Source of the DNA: an uncultured Prevotellaceae bacterium
GTDB taxonomy: Bacteria; Bacteroidota; Bacteroidia; Bacteroidales; Bacteroidaceae
NCBI GenBank assembly: GCA_946410305.1
Contig: CAMJZV010000001.1
Coordinates: 186,001-250,000 of the forward strand
DNA length: 64,000 bases
Direction of reading: 5' to 3'
Of this stretch, positions 33,017 to 42,253 are shown piece by piece (within the stretch, counting starts at the first letter, position 1; every line of letters begins with the position of its first letter). The notes beneath the pieces are model-generated. The model worked only from the letters and a program-made list of their open reading frames with translations, made no database searches and was not told the origin of the DNA. Made by a program: the position numbers and the translations under genes.

Positions 33017-35014
33017 ATGCGCAGATTGTATATTATCATATGTGTAGCAGTGGTGGCCATGTTCCTAACAGGATGTGGCGCTGAACAGGCTGTGAAGAAG
33101 GGTGACCGCTTCTATGCCCTGGGAGAGTATTACGATGCTAGCACGAAATACAAGAAAGCATATTCGCAGACCCCTGCCAAAGAACGTACACAGCGTGGTA
33201 AGGTGGCGCTGAAGATGGCAGAGTGTTACCGCAAGATAAATTATACGCAGAAAGCTATTGCCGCCTACAATAATGCTATCCGCTATAAGCAGACGGACTC
33301 ACTGACCTATCTGCATCTGGCTCAGCAGTTGATGAAGAACGGCAACTACAAAGAGGCAGAGAAAAACTTCAAGACCTTTCTCGACTCTATGAGGCATGAC
33401 GGAACCACGGAATCACGGAATTACGAACAGCTTGCCAAGACTGGTCTGCTGTCTGCTCAACAGGCGCCTCAGTGGAAGAAGGAAGGGTCGGCTTATACCG
33501 TAAAGCGCGAGCACCTGTTCGACTCACGACGTGCGGACTATTCGCCTATGCTGGCCGGTGAAGAGAACAACCAACTGTTTTTTACCTCCACACGCAACCA
33601 GGCAAAGGGCGATGAGCTCAGCGGCATTACAGGTACCAAGAATGCCGACATCTTCATGTCGCAGAAAGACGAGAAGGGCAAGTGGCAGCGACCAGAAGTG
33701 ATAGACTCAGAGTTAAACAGCGACGATGACGAGGGCGCCTGTAGTTTCTCGCCAGATGGACGTACCATGTATCTCACCCAGTGTCGCACAGATGCATCGT
33801 ACCCGCGTTATGCCACCATCATGACTAGCAACCGCTCGGATGCAGCATGGAGCAAAGCTACGGAACTGGTCATTACCCGCGACACGTTGTCAGCCTACGC
33901 ACACCCCGCCGTCAGTCCAGACGGGCAGTGGCTCTACTTTGCCAGTAACATGCCTGGTGGACAGGGGGGCTACGACATCTGGCGCGTAGCCATCACCTCG
34001 AGTGGTCTGGGTGGTGTAGAGAATCTTGGTGCCCCCATTAACACCCCTGGCGACGAGCTATTCCCCACGTTCCGTCCCAATGGCGACCTCTACTTCTCCA
34101 GCGATGGACATGAGGGCATGGGAGGACTGGACATCTACTATGTAGAAGATGGAAAAGTTCAACACCCTGGCTACCCACTGAACTCACAAGGTGACGACTT
34201 CGGCATGACCTTCGAAGGACTGCTCAACCAGGGTTTCTTCTCCAGCAATCGTGGAGACGGTAAGGGTTGGGATCATATCTACTCGTTCTATAACCCTGAA
34301 ATTGTACAGACCGTCAAGGGCTGGGTGTACGAACAGGATGGCTACGAATTACCACAGGCTCAGGTCTATATGGTGGGCAACGACGGCACCAACCTGAAAC
34401 TCAGCGTGAAGGGCGACGGATCGTTTACCCAGCAAATCAAACCTGATGTAGACTACGTCTTCTTAGGTACCTGCAAAGGATTCCTGAACCATCAGGAACA
34501 ACTGCGCGTGGAACCTGTCACAGAGTCAGAAGAGTATGTGTTGCAATTCCCACTAGCTAGCATCACAGCACCTGTACTCATCGAAAACATCTTCTATGAT
34601 TTCAACAAGGCCACGCTGCGTCCTGAGTCGACAGTGGCCCTCGACAAGCTGGTAGCCCTATTGGGTGAAAATCCCAACGTGACTATCGAACTGTCGGCGC
34701 ACTGCGACTACAAAGGTTCTGCAGAATATAATAAGATGCTTGCACAACGACGTGCCGAGAGTGTAGTGGAATACCTGACGGCTCATGGCGTAGCCAGCGA
34801 CCGCTTGAAACCCGTAGGTTACGGCAAGGAGAAACCCAAGACCATCCGTCGAAAACTGACGGAGAAATATCCATTCCTCAAGGAAGGCGATGTCTTGACA
34901 GAAGAGTATATCAAGACCCTGGACGAGGAACAGCAGGAACAATGTAATCAGTTGAACCGCCGCACGGAATTTGTGGTGCTGCGTACTACCTACGGACTAT
35001 TTCCGAAGAAATAA
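33017..35014 (+). CDS. OmpA/PD40/TPR lipoprotein, PorE-like (type IX secretion)
   Basis: 665 residues from ATG 33017 (the frame opens earlier but without a signal peptide). Lipobox LTGC (near Cys20). TPR repeats (about 25-140), a PD40/WD40-like propeller (175-420; FTSTRN, SFSPDGRTMYLTQCR, VSPDGQWLYFASN, FRPNGDLYFSSDG), a carboxypeptidase-regulatory-like sandwich (440-520), and an OmpA peptidoglycan-binding domain (535-665; ENIFYDFNKATLRPES, LSAHCDYKGSAEYN, RRAESVVEYL). This domain order is that of PorE, which anchors the type IX secretion machine to peptidoglycan. Ends overlapping the convergent gene by 29 bases. Confidence 0.88.
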   Translation: MRRLYIIICVAVVAMFLTGCGAEQAVKKGDRFYALGEYYDASTKYKKAYSQTPAKERTQRGKVALKMAECYRKINYTQKAIAAYNNAIRYKQTDSLTYLHLAQQLMKNGNYKEAEKNFKTFLDSMRHDGTTESRNYEQLAKTGLLSAQQAPQWKKEGSAYTVKREHLFDSRRADYSPMLAGEENNQLFFTSTRNQAKGDELSGITGTKNADIFMSQKDEKGKWQRPEVIDSELNSDDDEGACSFSPDGRTMYLTQCRTDASYPRYATIMTSNRSDAAWSKATELVITRDTLSAYAHPAVSPDGQWLYFASNMPGGQGGYDIWRVAITSSGLGGVENLGAPINTPGDELFPTFRPNGDLYFSSDGHEGMGGLDIYYVEDGKVQHPGYPLNSQGDDFGMTFEGLLNQGFFSSNRGDGKGWDHIYSFYNPEIVQTVKGWVYEQDGYELPQAQVYMVGNDGTNLKLSVKGDGSFTQQIKPDVDYVFLGTCKGFLNHQEQLRVEPVTESEEYVLQFPLASITAPVLIENIFYDFNKATLRPESTVALDKLVALLGENPNVTIELSAHCDYKGSAEYNKMLAQRRAESVVEYLTAHGVASDRLKPVGYGKEKPKTIRRKLTEKYPFLKEGDVLTEEYIKTLDEEQQEQCNQLNRRTEFVVLRTTYGLFPKK

Positions 35015-35342
35015 CCTCTCCGACACCCACAAAGAGCAGGCCGAAGAGTACTGATACTGCCATCAGCAGATTAATGCTGAAGGTCTGCACTGCCAATGTG
35101 CGCAACATCACTTCGAACTGGACAAGCAGTAAGTCCCATCCGTCAATGAGTACAAACAGGATGGCAAACACTACCACACAACACAGGTTCCACAGACGTG
35201 TGAGCAACGTACGATGGGCCGCCAACGGTGAGCGCTGGGGCAGATGCTGCATCACTCGTTCCGTAAAACCGTTGTCGGGAATCTGCTGCTGCGCAGCGTC
35301 CTGGAAGAACTGCTTCAACAAAAGGTCGTTATCTTCGGTCAT
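34986..35342 (-). CDS. Small membrane protein, candidate anti-sigma partner (DUF5056-like)
   Basis: 118 residues from ATG 35342. Soluble N-terminus (1-42) of the kind seen in anti-sigma factors (NDLLLKQFFQDAAQQQIPDNGFTERVMQHLP, in outline) followed by two hydrophobic segments (50-72, 84-108). It overlaps the end of the ECF sigma gene by 14 bases, the hallmark of a sigma/anti-sigma pair. No zinc-binding HxxxCxxC motif is present, so the anti-sigma role is inference from position and topology. Confidence 0.65.
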   Translation of the reverse strand: MTEDNDLLLKQFFQDAAQQQIPDNGFTERVMQHLPQRSPLAAHRTLLTRLWNLCCVVVFAILFVLIDGWDLLLVQFEVMLRTLAVQTFSINLLMAVSVLFGLLFVGVGEVISSEIVRR

Positions 35343-35874
35343 ATCCATTCTGTCTTAAATAGTTTGCTAATTTCTCTTTTCCACGGGAGAGGTGCGACTT
35401 CACGGTACCCTCCTTCATCTGTGTAATCTTTGCAATGCCTGCAATATCGTAACCATCGATGAGTTGCAGGGTGATACAGGTACGTTCATCAGGTTTCAGA
35501 AGTGCCAGAGCGGCATAGAGGTCCATCGCTATAGGCTGTTGGCTCTTAGCCGTAGGCTGTTGGCTTTCTGCTAACTGCCAATCGCTAACTGCTATCTGCC
35601 GCTTACGCGTATAGTCATAGAACACGTTATAGGCAATGCGCATGATCCAGGTCTTGAACGAGGCCAACCCTCGGAAGGAGGTGATGTTGGTATAGGCTTT
35701 GATGAACGTATCTTGCGCAAGGTCGTCGCTCAGCTGCTCGTCACCCATCGTCTGGCTTAGGAAGAACCGGCGTACAGGTGACTGATATCGACGTACGAGC
35801 TCATCGAAAGCCCGTCGGTTGCCGGATACCGCCACCTGCGTTACGAGTACTATGTCGCTACTGAGCAATGCCAC
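35329..35874 (-). CDS. ECF-type RNA polymerase sigma factor
   Basis: 181 residues. Region 2 (about 20-95: FDELVRRYQSPVRRFFLSQ, DDLAQDTFIKAY, FKTWIMRIAYNVFYDYTRKR) and region 4 (125-178: ALLKPDERTCITLQLIDGYDIAGIAKI, EGTVKSHLSRGKEKL). The linker (97-118) is phrase repeat family A read in frame (DWQLAESQQPTAKSQQPIA), lengthening the spacer between regions 2 and 4. Preceded by PspC, DUF6249 and DUF2807 genes on the same strand, so it is a downstream cistron of that operon, likely autoregulating an envelope-stress response. Confidence 0.93.
   Translation of the reverse strand: MALLSSDIVLVTQVAVSGNRRAFDELVRRYQSPVRRFFLSQTMGDEQLSDDLAQDTFIKAYTNITSFRGLASFKTWIMRIAYNVFYDYTRKRQIAVSDWQLAESQQPTAKSQQPIAMDLYAALALLKPDERTCITLQLIDGYDIAGIAKITQMKEGTVKSHLSRGKEKLANYLRQNGYDRR
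35531..35598. repeat. Phrase repeat family A inside sigma-factor gene
   Basis: Words TAGGCTGTTGGCTCTTAGCC and CTAACTGCCAATCGCTAACT, in frame at the region 2-region 4 linker. Confidence 0.8.
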
Positions 35875-35883
35875 CCTTCTATC

Positions 35884-36078
35884 TTATACTTGAAATCCTT
35901 TAGCTGGCATTACAATCCATGCCACAATATAGAACAATACACCAGAAAAGCAGGTGCAGAGAGTGAGGAAGGCATACGCCAGGCGCACGGCCACCGGATC
36001 AAAATCCAGGTACTCGGCAATTCCTGCACAGACACCGCCAAGAATGCGGTCGTTACTACGATAAAGTTTCTTTGTCAT
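35884..36078 (-). CDS. PspC-domain membrane protein
   Basis: 64 residues from ATG 36078. The whole protein is one PspC domain: KKLYRSNDRILGGVCAGIAEYL then a hydrophobic segment ending VAWIVMPAKGF. PspC proteins sense or respond to membrane stress. Ten bases before the sigma gene, 13 after the DUF6249 gene. Confidence 0.9.
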   Translation of the reverse strand: MTKKLYRSNDRILGGVCAGIAEYLDFDPVAVRLAYAFLTLCTCFSGVLFYIVAWIVMPAKGFQV

Positions 36079-36091
36079 GGTTGTCAATCTC

Positions 36092-36733
36092 CTATATTTG
36101 AGTGATATCATTATTACTATTCTTACGGGTCGTCTTAGAAACGAAAACCTTACCCAATCCGATGCAGAACACCAGAGCACCGACGCCAAAGCCTACCGTT
36201 CCGGCAGCATAGCCAAGGAATATCATCAGACCAACACCTACGAAGCACTGGCGAATACCTTTCTTATACTCTTCATCGTCATTGCCTGGCTGGTCTTTGA
36301 GCAATTGGTCAGGAATGGGTTGTCCCTGCTGCATAGCCATCTGTGCCAGACGCATCTTATCCTTGCGATTCTTGTTGATGAAGTAGAACACGGCAATGAT
36401 AATCAATACGGGCGACAAGACAAAGACGATAAGCAATACCATCAGCACGAAGATCATGCCTGACATCGTAGTATCCATAAAATCAAAGAAGCGGCCTGCA
36501 TTCTTGACAACCTGAGTGTCGTCATCTTCATCAAACGGCCAGTTGTCGTCAATGGCAGATGTCTGTGACGTTGATGTCGTATCAGAGAATGCCTCTATAG
36601 CATTCTTACTCGTCGAGTCCACCAACTCCACCTGTTCATTCTTCTGGGGAGTGTGGCGATGTTTCTGGGCAACAACTGCTGTCGTCATGCCCAACACCAG
36701 CAACATAGTCAAAGTAATTAAAATCTTTTTCAT
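36092..36733 (-). CDS. DUF6249-type membrane protein
   Basis: 213 residues. Signal peptide (1-22), acidic spacer (30-75), three hydrophobic segments (about 92-118, 165-185, 188-205), and a cytosolic stretch with KNRKDKMRLAQMAMQQGQPIPDQLL that is typical of DUF6249. Function unknown; consistently near PspC/ECF-sigma genes in Bacteroidota. Here it lies between DUF2807 and PspC genes. Confidence 0.75.
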   Translation of the reverse strand: MKKILITLTMLLVLGMTTAVVAQKHRHTPQKNEQVELVDSTSKNAIEAFSDTTSTSQTSAIDDNWPFDEDDDTQVVKNAGRFFDFMDTTMSGMIFVLMVLLIVFVLSPVLIIIAVFYFINKNRKDKMRLAQMAMQQGQPIPDQLLKDQPGNDDEEYKKGIRQCFVGVGLMIFLGYAAGTVGFGVGALVFCIGLGKVFVSKTTRKNSNNDITQI

Positions 36734-36765
36734 ATCTGTAGTCGTTTGTATTTATTGCACATCAA

Positions 36766-37461
36766 TTATTTTACCACCAGATCCTCTGTGTCAATATCAC
36801 CAGAGCCACGCACATTGTTGTTCATTTCTCTCACATTGCCTTTCAGCGTGATGTCGCCAGAGCCCATCAGGCGAGAGTTCACCTTACCACTATTGGTGAA
36901 ATTCATCTTGATATCACCAGAGCCTATCAGTTCCAACTGAGCCTGCTGCGTCTCCACGTTGTCAACAGCCACATCACCAGAACCTACCAACGATACTTTT
37001 ACTCGATCGCAAATGATGTCTTCAAAGTTGATATCTCCAGAACCTCTCAGCGTAATGTCCAGATTGTCGGTATCAAGCTTACGCTCACAGCTGAAATCAC
37101 CGGAACCGGAGAGGCTAATGCCTAAGAAGTCGGGTGAGGTGACGTACACCGTAACATCATCCGTATCTTCATCACCCCAATGGATAAAGGACTTACCATT
37201 CTTCATATTCACCTTCAAAGTATTGTGCTCCACTTCCGTCTCCACATTCTTTATAGCCTTAACAGGACCCTTTACAATAACGGAGAAAGAGTCGGTCTGC
37301 ATATACCGAACATCCAGAGAGCCTAACAGCGTGATACGCTCAAAGTCCTTTAACGCACGGTGCTCTTCAGCCATGGGCTTGTCAGAAGAGTAGGTTACCT
37401 TCAACCCCTTACAAGAGGTAAATGCTGCGAGTGCCATGATGGCAAAAACTATTTTTTTCAT
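36766..37461 (-). CDS. DUF2807 (head GIN) lipoprotein
   Basis: 231 residues. Lipobox AFTSC (Cys17). The body is a repetitive beta-helix with the GSGD motif recurring six times at about 20-residue spacing (ISLSGSGDF, LRGSGDINF, LVGSGDVAV, LIGSGDIKM, LMGSGDITL, VRGSGDIDT), the signature of the putative auto-transporter adhesin head GIN domain. Envelope protein of unknown role; first gene of the stress operon. The promoter-like CATCTTTG at 37516-37523 (minus) overlaps the region of the divergent RsmF-like promoter. Confidence 0.88.
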   Translation of the reverse strand: MKKIVFAIMALAAFTSCKGLKVTYSSDKPMAEEHRALKDFERITLLGSLDVRYMQTDSFSVIVKGPVKAIKNVETEVEHNTLKVNMKNGKSFIHWGDEDTDDVTVYVTSPDFLGISLSGSGDFSCERKLDTDNLDITLRGSGDINFEDIICDRVKVSLVGSGDVAVDNVETQQAQLELIGSGDIKMNFTNSGKVNSRLMGSGDITLKGNVREMNNNVRGSGDIDTEDLVVK

Positions 37462-37535
37462 ACCTTTTTTATTGTTGTTTTTACCCGTTAGACGTTATTA
37501 ATTCTAAATTAGTTGCAAAGATGCGATTTTTTTTT

Positions 37536-37543
37536 TAATTTTG
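37536..37543 (+). promoter_or_regulatory. Leaderless-type promoter of RsmF-like gene
   Basis: TAATTTTG, 7 bases before ATG 37551. Confidence 0.65.
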
Positions 37544-37550
37544 CAAGCAA

Positions 37551-38783
37551 ATGACGCAATTACCTGCTGCTTTCACGGAAAAAACACGCCAACTGATGGG
37601 CGAACAACGCTTCGAACGCTACCTACAGTCGTTTGAAGAGGAGCCTCCTGTCAGCATACGAGTGAACCCAAGGAAGATGGAAGATGGAAGATGGAAGATT
37701 GATGATGGAACACCCGTGCCCTGGTGCCGAAATGGCTACTATCTAAAGAAGCGCCCGAACTTCACGATGGACCCCCTACTCCATGCTGGCTGCTACTACG
37801 TACAGGAAGCCGCCTCCATGTTCCTCGATGAAGTGCTGCGCCAATATTCTCCCCTCCTTTTGGAGGGGTCGGGGGAGGCTCTCGACATGTGTGCTGCTCC
37901 TGGTGGCAAGTCGACCTTACTACGCAGCGTCTTGCCTGAGGATTGCGTGCTCTATTCGAACGAGCCTATCCGCAATCGTGCCAACATCCTGCTGGAGAAT
38001 GTGACGAAGTGGGGCTACAAGAACCATATCGTCACCAACAATTATCCCAAGGATTACCGTAAATCAAAGTTACGCTTCGACTTCATCCTCTGCGATGTGC
38101 CCTGCTCAGGAGAAGGTATGTTCCGTAAGGACGAGGCTACCATCCGTGAGTGGAGTCCACAGAACGTAGAAAAGTGCTGGCAGTTGCAGCGCGAGATTGT
38201 TGACGACGCATGGGCATGCCTCCACCCTGGCGGTCTGCTGATCTACAGTACCTGCACCTTTAACACCAAGGAGAACGAAGAGAACATCCGTTATTTCCTG
38301 GAGCAATACGATGACATGGAGGTTGTCCCCATCGACATCAAGCCCGAATGGAACATCACTGGTTCCTTGCTAGAAGGCTTCCACGAGGCCGTCTACCGTT
38401 TCATCCCTGGCATCACACGCAGCGAAGGACTGTTTATATGCGTGCTGAAGAAGAAGGGAAGCCTCTCCCCCCGCCCTCTCCAGAGAGAGAGGGAGCTAAA
38501 GAAGGTGTTAGAGCCCCCCTTCCTTTTGGAAGGGGATGGGGAAAGGCTGAATTTACCTTACCAGCAGGCCATCGCCTACCTTCGTGGTGAGGCTCTAGTA
38601 CTCCCTGAGCAGACACCGCGAGGAATGGTAGAGGTCAGCTTTATGGGGCACCCATTAGGACAGATGAAGAATATCGGCACCCGTGCCAACAACCTATACC
38701 CTAAAGAATGGAGAATCAGAACAACACATATTCCCAACGACTATGAAGCAATACTTAGACATACTGAACAGAATACTGACTGA
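37551..38783 (+). CDS. RsmF/NOP2-type rRNA C5-cytosine methyltransferase
   Basis: 410 residues. N-terminal [23 protein letters not shown] motif [13 protein letters not shown], catalytic [11 protein letters not shown] and [14 protein letters not shown] with the two cysteines of m5C RNA methyltransferases, and a C-terminal RsmF-type domain. It methylates a cytosine in 16S rRNA. Three phrase repeats are inserted in frame: [15 protein letters not shown] (37671-37709, family C), [12 protein letters not shown] (37849-37882, family B) directly before the SAM loop, and a double family B copy (38461-38550) giving [16 protein letters not shown] and [13 protein letters not shown]. Ends overlapping thyA by 41 bases. 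Confidence 0.9.
   Translation: MTQLPAAFTEKTRQLMGEQRFERYLQSFEEEPPVSIRVNPRKMEDGRWKIDDGTPVPWCRNGYYLKKRPNFTMDPLLHAGCYYVQEAASMFLDEVLRQYSPLLLEGSGEALDMCAAPGGKSTLLRSVLPEDCVLYSNEPIRNRANILLENVTKWGYKNHIVTNNYPKDYRKSKLRFDFILCDVPCSGEGMFRKDEATIREWSPQNVEKCWQLQREIVDDAWACLHPGGLLIYSTCTFNTKENEENIRYFLEQYDDMEVVPIDIKPEWNITGSLLEGFHEAVYRFIPGITRSEGLFICVLKKKGSLSPRPLQRERELKKVLEPPFLLEGDGERLNLPYQQAIAYLRGEALVLPEQTPRGMVEVSFMGHPLGQMKNIGTRANNLYPKEWRIRTTHIPNDYEAILRHTEQNTD
37671..37709. repeat. Phrase repeat family C inside RsmF-like gene
   Basis: GGAAGATGGAAGATGGAAGA with a following GATTGATGATGG, in frame. Confidence 0.75.
37849..37882. repeat. Phrase repeat family B inside RsmF-like gene
   Basis: CTCCCCTCCTTTTGGAGGGG followed by TCGGGGGAGGCT, in frame; nearly identical to the topB copy. 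Confidence 0.85.
38461..38550. repeat. Double phrase repeat family B inside RsmF-like gene
   Basis: Two adjacent copies: CCGCCCTCTCCAGAGAGAGA and CCCTTCCTTTTGGAAGGGGA, each a palindrome with a G-rich tail, in frame. Confidence 0.8.
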
Positions 38784-39552
38784 GGGCACCCAGAAGGGCG
38801 ACCGCACAGGAACAGGTACCATCAGCATCTTTGGAACACAGTCGCGCTATAATCTGGCAGACGGCTTCCCTCTGCTGACTACCAAGAAACTGCACTTGAA
38901 GAGCATCATCTATGAGCTACTGTGGTTCTTACAGGGCGACACCAACGTGAAGTACCTGCAGGAGCATGGTGTACGCATCTGGAACGAGTGGGCCGACGAA
39001 AATGGTGAACTGGGACCAGTCTATGGTCACCAGTGGCGCTCATGGCCCGACTATAATGGTGGCGTGATAGACCAGATACAATATGTGGTGGATCAGCTAA
39101 AGAATAATCCCGACTCTCGTCGCATGATTGTATCGGCATGGAATGTAGCAGAGGTCAACAAGATGGCATTGCCTCCTTGTCACACTATCTTCCAGTTCTA
39201 TACTGCTCCCCTGCCAGATGGTCGCCGCCGTCTGTCTCTGCAGCTCTACCAGCGCAGTGCCGACACCTTCCTCGGCGTACCGTTCAACATAGCCTCGTAT
39301 GCCCTGTTGCTGCAAATGATGGCACAGGTCTGCGACATGGTTCCAGGCGACTTCATCCACACTACGGGTGACACACATCTCTACCTGAACCACATCGAAC
39401 AGGCGAAGCTACAGTTAACTCGTGAGCCACGCCCACTACCCACCATGAAGATTAATCCCGACGTGAAGAGTATCTTCGACTTCAAGTTCGAGGACTTCGC
39501 GCTGGAGGGCTACGACCCTCATCCACACATCAAGGCAGAAGTGAGCGTGTAG
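38743..39552 (+). CDS. thyA: Thymidylate synthase
   Basis: 269 residues from ATG 38743 ([25 protein letters not shown] in outline). Catalytic cysteine in [31 protein letters not shown]-terminal IKAEVSV replaces the usual IKAPVAV. It converts dUMP to dTMP with methylenetetrahydrofolate. The longer frame from 38683 overlaps the upstream gene and is not needed. Clusters with cmk and folA: nucleotide and folate supply. Confidence 0.97.
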   Translation: MKQYLDILNRILTEGTQKGDRTGTGTISIFGTQSRYNLADGFPLLTTKKLHLKSIIYELLWFLQGDTNVKYLQEHGVRIWNEWADENGELGPVYGHQWRSWPDYNGGVIDQIQYVVDQLKNNPDSRRMIVSAWNVAEVNKMALPPCHTIFQFYTAPLPDGRRRLSLQLYQRSADTFLGVPFNIASYALLLQMMAQVCDMVPGDFIHTTGDTHLYLNHIEQAKLQLTREPRPLPTMKINPDVKSIFDFKFEDFALEGYDPHPHIKAEVSV

Positions 39553-39600
39553 GAGATGAAAGATGAAAAATGAAAGATTAAAGATTAAAGATGATATTAT
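39553..39600. repeat. Phrase repeat family C between thyA and cmk
   Basis: Tandem GATGAAA/GATTAAA words fill the gap and lead into the cmk start. Confidence 0.65.
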
Positions 39601-40285
39601 GAAAAAGATTACAATAGCTATTGACGGCCATTCGTCGTGCGGCAAGAGCACGATGGCCAAGGACCTGGCCCGCACAGTGGGCTACGTATATGTCGACACG
39701 GGTGCCATGTACCGCTGTGTCACCCTCTATGCCCTGCGTCACGGACTGTTTACCGCTGACGGCATCAATGAGGCAGCGCTGCGCGAGCAGATGCCCAACA
39801 TCCAGATATCGTTCCAGTTCAATGCCGAGACAGGTCGTCCTGATACCTACCTGAACGGCGAGCTGGTAGAGACCGACATCCGCACCATGGAGGTCAGCAA
39901 CCACGTCAGCCCTATTGCAACACTGGGCTTTGTCCGTGAGGCCATGGTGGCTCAGCAGCAACAGATGGGCAAGGACAAGGGAGTTGTGATGGATGGTCGT
40001 GACATTGGTACAGTAGTATTCCCTGATGCCGAACTGAAAATCTTTGTCACCGCCAGTGCCGAGGTTCGTGCCCAGCGCCGCTATGACGAGTTAAAAGGCA
40101 AAGGCATGGAGGCCGACTACGAGGATATCCTAAAGAATGTGCAGGAGCGCGACTATATCGACTCACATCGTGAGGTCTCACCCTTGCGCCAAGCAGACGA
40201 TGCCATTCTGCTCGACAACTCTCACATGACCATTGCTGAGCAGAAAGAGTGGCTGCTCGAACGTTTCAAGGAGGCTACGAAATGA
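39599..40285 (+). CDS. cmk: Cytidylate kinase
   Basis: 228 residues from ATG 39599. P-loop [14 protein letters not shown]-binding [30 protein letters not shown] and lid residues RAQRRYDEL. It phosphorylates CMP/dCMP. Its TGA overlaps the folA ATG (ATGA, 40282-40285), so the two are translationally coupled. Confidence 0.97.
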   Translation: MKKITIAIDGHSSCGKSTMAKDLARTVGYVYVDTGAMYRCVTLYALRHGLFTADGINEAALREQMPNIQISFQFNAETGRPDTYLNGELVETDIRTMEVSNHVSPIATLGFVREAMVAQQQQMGKDKGVVMDGRDIGTVVFPDAELKIFVTASAEVRAQRRYDELKGKGMEADYEDILKNVQERDYIDSHREVSPLRQADDAILLDNSHMTIAEQKEWLLERFKEATK

Positions 40286-40767
40286 GAATCAATATCATTG
40301 CAGCAGTAGCCAAGAACCGTGCCATCGGCTTTGAGAATAAGCTAATATACTGGTTACCCAACGACCTAAAGCGCTTTAAGGCGCTGACCACAGGGCATAC
40401 GATAATTATGGGGCGTAACACCTATCTCAGTCTGCCTAAGGGTGCCCTACCCAATCGCCGTAACGTGGTGCTGTCAACAACAGTCAGCGAGTTGCCTGGC
40501 TGCGACGTCTACCCCACCCTCGATGCTGCCCTGCAGAGTTGTCAGCCTAACGAGGACATATATATAATAGGTGGAGCACGCGTCTACGAGCAGGCCATCA
40601 GTATGGCAGATCGTCTATGCTTGACAGAGGTTGACGACACCCCTGCACAGGCCGATGCTTTCTTCCCCGACTACAGCGACTGGCAGGTAGTCAATAAAGA
40701 AACGCATCCAAAGGATGAACGCCATGCCTTTGAATACGCCTTTACCGATTATAAGCGAACCCGTTAA
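40282..40767 (+). CDS. folA: Dihydrofolate reductase
   Basis: 161 residues. [33 protein letters not shown] (in outline) has the folate/NADPH-binding start with the Trp of the Met20 loop replaced in [20 protein letters not shown] and [11 protein letters not shown] follow. It regenerates tetrahydrofolate after thymidylate synthase. Start fixed by the ATGA overlap with cmk. Confidence 0.97.
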   Translation: MRINIIAAVAKNRAIGFENKLIYWLPNDLKRFKALTTGHTIIMGRNTYLSLPKGALPNRRNVVLSTTVSELPGCDVYPTLDAALQSCQPNEDIYIIGGARVYEQAISMADRLCLTEVDDTPAQADAFFPDYSDWQVVNKETHPKDERHAFEYAFTDYKRTR

Positions 40768-40784
40768 GGTTCGCTTTTTTCTTT
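40754..40784 (+). terminator. Terminator after folA
   Basis: AGCGAACC (40754-40761) pairs with GGTTCGCT (40768-40775), T6 follows. The folA stop codon lies in the loop. Confidence 0.88.
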
Positions 40785-40791
40785 TAGAGTG

Positions 40792-41274
40792 TTAGTCTGC
40801 CGACTCTTCCGTAGGTTCGCTGATAGGCAACTGACGCTCAAAGGCCGAATGGAACGAGATGAGCGTCTGCGAGCTTGATAGACCTAAGGGCTGCAGCTGG
40901 TCGTGGATGATAGTCAGCAGGTGATGGTTGTTACGGGCATATATCTTGATAAACATATCGAAATTACCCGTTGTATAGTGACATTCCGTCACCTCAGGAA
41001 TTTTCTTCAGTGCCTCTAGTACATGGTCGAAGTCCTCAGGGTTCTTCAGATTCAAACCGATATAGGCACAGGTCTCGTAGCCAATCTTCTCGGGGGCTAT
41101 AATAAACTGAGAGCCACACAGGATGCCCATGCTCGTCAGTTTCTGAATACGCTGATGGATGGCAGCGCCACTCACATTGCATACACGAGCCACCTCCAAG
41201 AAAGGCACACGTGCATCCTCACTAATCATGTGTAGGATCCGTTGATCCAATTTGTCAAGTTTCTGAGTTGCCAT
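40792..41274 (-). CDS. Lrp/AsnC family transcriptional regulator
   Basis: 160 residues. N-terminal HTH (LDKLDQRILHMISEDARVPFLEVARVCNVS in outline) and C-terminal RAM/Lrp ligand domain (about 65-145; AYIGLNLKN, VTECHYTTGNFDMFIKIYA). The ligand is probably an amino acid. Nine bases after the second ExbD gene on the same strand, so it may be the last cistron of the exb operon. A Glu/Ser-rich tail follows the RAM fold. Confidence 0.92.
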   Translation of the reverse strand: MATQKLDKLDQRILHMISEDARVPFLEVARVCNVSGAAIHQRIQKLTSMGILCGSQFIIAPEKIGYETCAYIGLNLKNPEDFDHVLEALKKIPEVTECHYTTGNFDMFIKIYARNNHHLLTIIHDQLQPLGLSSSQTLISFHSAFERQLPISEPTEESAD

Positions 41275-41283
41275 AAATCTTCT

Positions 41284-41775
41284 TTATATTTTTTGTTTCA
41301 CGCTTTCTTTTTTCACTTTTTTCTCTGCCGAGTAGTTGATGTTCAGCGCTCCTGCCTTGCGCAGTTCCTGCTTCACATCATTGATAATACCCATCTCGGT
41401 ATCCCTGTCGGCACGGATACTCACCGTCAGTCGCTGACGGTCGTCTTCCGACATGCGGTTGCGCTCCTTGACAATCTCGTTACCAATCTCCGCCACCGTT
41501 ACATAGCGGTCACCCATCTGGATACGTGTCTCGTCAGAGATGACGCGTCCCTGTGCATCGACGGGCTTACCGATAAATATATACACCTGTCCGTTCTTGC
41601 TGACCTCTTTCGTCAGTTCAGTACCTTGTGGCACCTCATATTGCACCTTAGGGTCTACATCGCGCATGTGGGTGACAATCATAAAAAAGAAGAGTACCGT
41701 GAATATCAAATCAGGTAGTGATGCCAAGTTCAACCCTGGCACGCTTCTTTCTCTCTGTTGTCTGAATCTACCCAC
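41284..41775 (-). CDS. ExbD/TolR family protein (second copy)
   Basis: 163 residues. N-terminal basic segment, one membrane helix (LNLASLPDLIFTVLFFFMIVTHM in outline) with the functional aspartate in LPDLIF, and a periplasmic domain (55-160). Part of the TonB-energising ExbBD complex. Lys-rich C-terminus (EKKVKKESVKQKI). Separated by 19 bases containing GTTATTC words from the first ExbD gene. Confidence 0.9.
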   Translation of the reverse strand: MGRFRQQRERSVPGLNLASLPDLIFTVLFFFMIVTHMRDVDPKVQYEVPQGTELTKEVSKNGQVYIFIGKPVDAQGRVISDETRIQMGDRYVTVAEIGNEIVKERNRMSEDDRQRLTVSIRADRDTEMGIINDVKQELRKAGALNINYSAEKKVKKESVKQKI

Positions 41776-41794
41776 TGTTCGTTATTCCTATTCG

Positions 41795-42247
41795 TTATTC
41801 ACTAGCGTCAGCGTCTTTCACGCCCTCCATGATTTTCATGGGCTTGATATCCAGCTTCCGATAGGCAGCTACAATACTGTTCTGCATCTCGAAATAGGCA
41901 TTATAGCTGGTCTTCCGCCCCGTTTCCACCGCAATGACATATTGGCTGGTCTGTCTAGAAGCCAGAAAACTCTCCACCTGCTGGCGCAGCTCGTCAAGTG
42001 TCACTGTCTTACCATCACACGACAGCACATCATTGTCATCGATATTAATCTGTAACACGTTAGAGCGGTTGATGTCGCGTTGTTCCTGATGGTGATCATC
42101 CATCGGTGCCAGTTTTCTTCCCAACCCGTGGTCAGTATCCATCGACGAGGTCACCAGAAAGAACACCAACAGCATGAACGATATATCTGCTGTCGATGTA
42201 GTGTTCAGTTCGGGAACCTCACTCTGTTTACGACGGAACCGCATCAT
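41795..42247 (-). CDS. ExbD/TolR family protein (first copy)
   Basis: 150 residues from ATG 42247. Membrane helix with the conserved acidic residue (STADISFMLLVFFLVTSSM), then a periplasmic domain (45-145) with VLQINIDDNDVLSCDGK. Bacteroidota commonly encode two ExbD paralogues beside one ExbB; together they energise the TonB-dependent receptors seen elsewhere in the window. Confidence 0.9.
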   Translation of the reverse strand: MMRFRRKQSEVPELNTTSTADISFMLLVFFLVTSSMDTDHGLGRKLAPMDDHHQEQRDINRSNVLQINIDDNDVLSCDGKTVTLDELRQQVESFLASRQTSQYVIAVETGRKTSYNAYFEMQNSIVAAYRKLDIKPMKIMEGVKDADASE

Positions 42248-42253
42248 TGTCAA

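Noticed and set aside
40792..41274. Lrp gene as part of the folA operon
   Set aside because: It is on the opposite strand and separated by a strong terminator.
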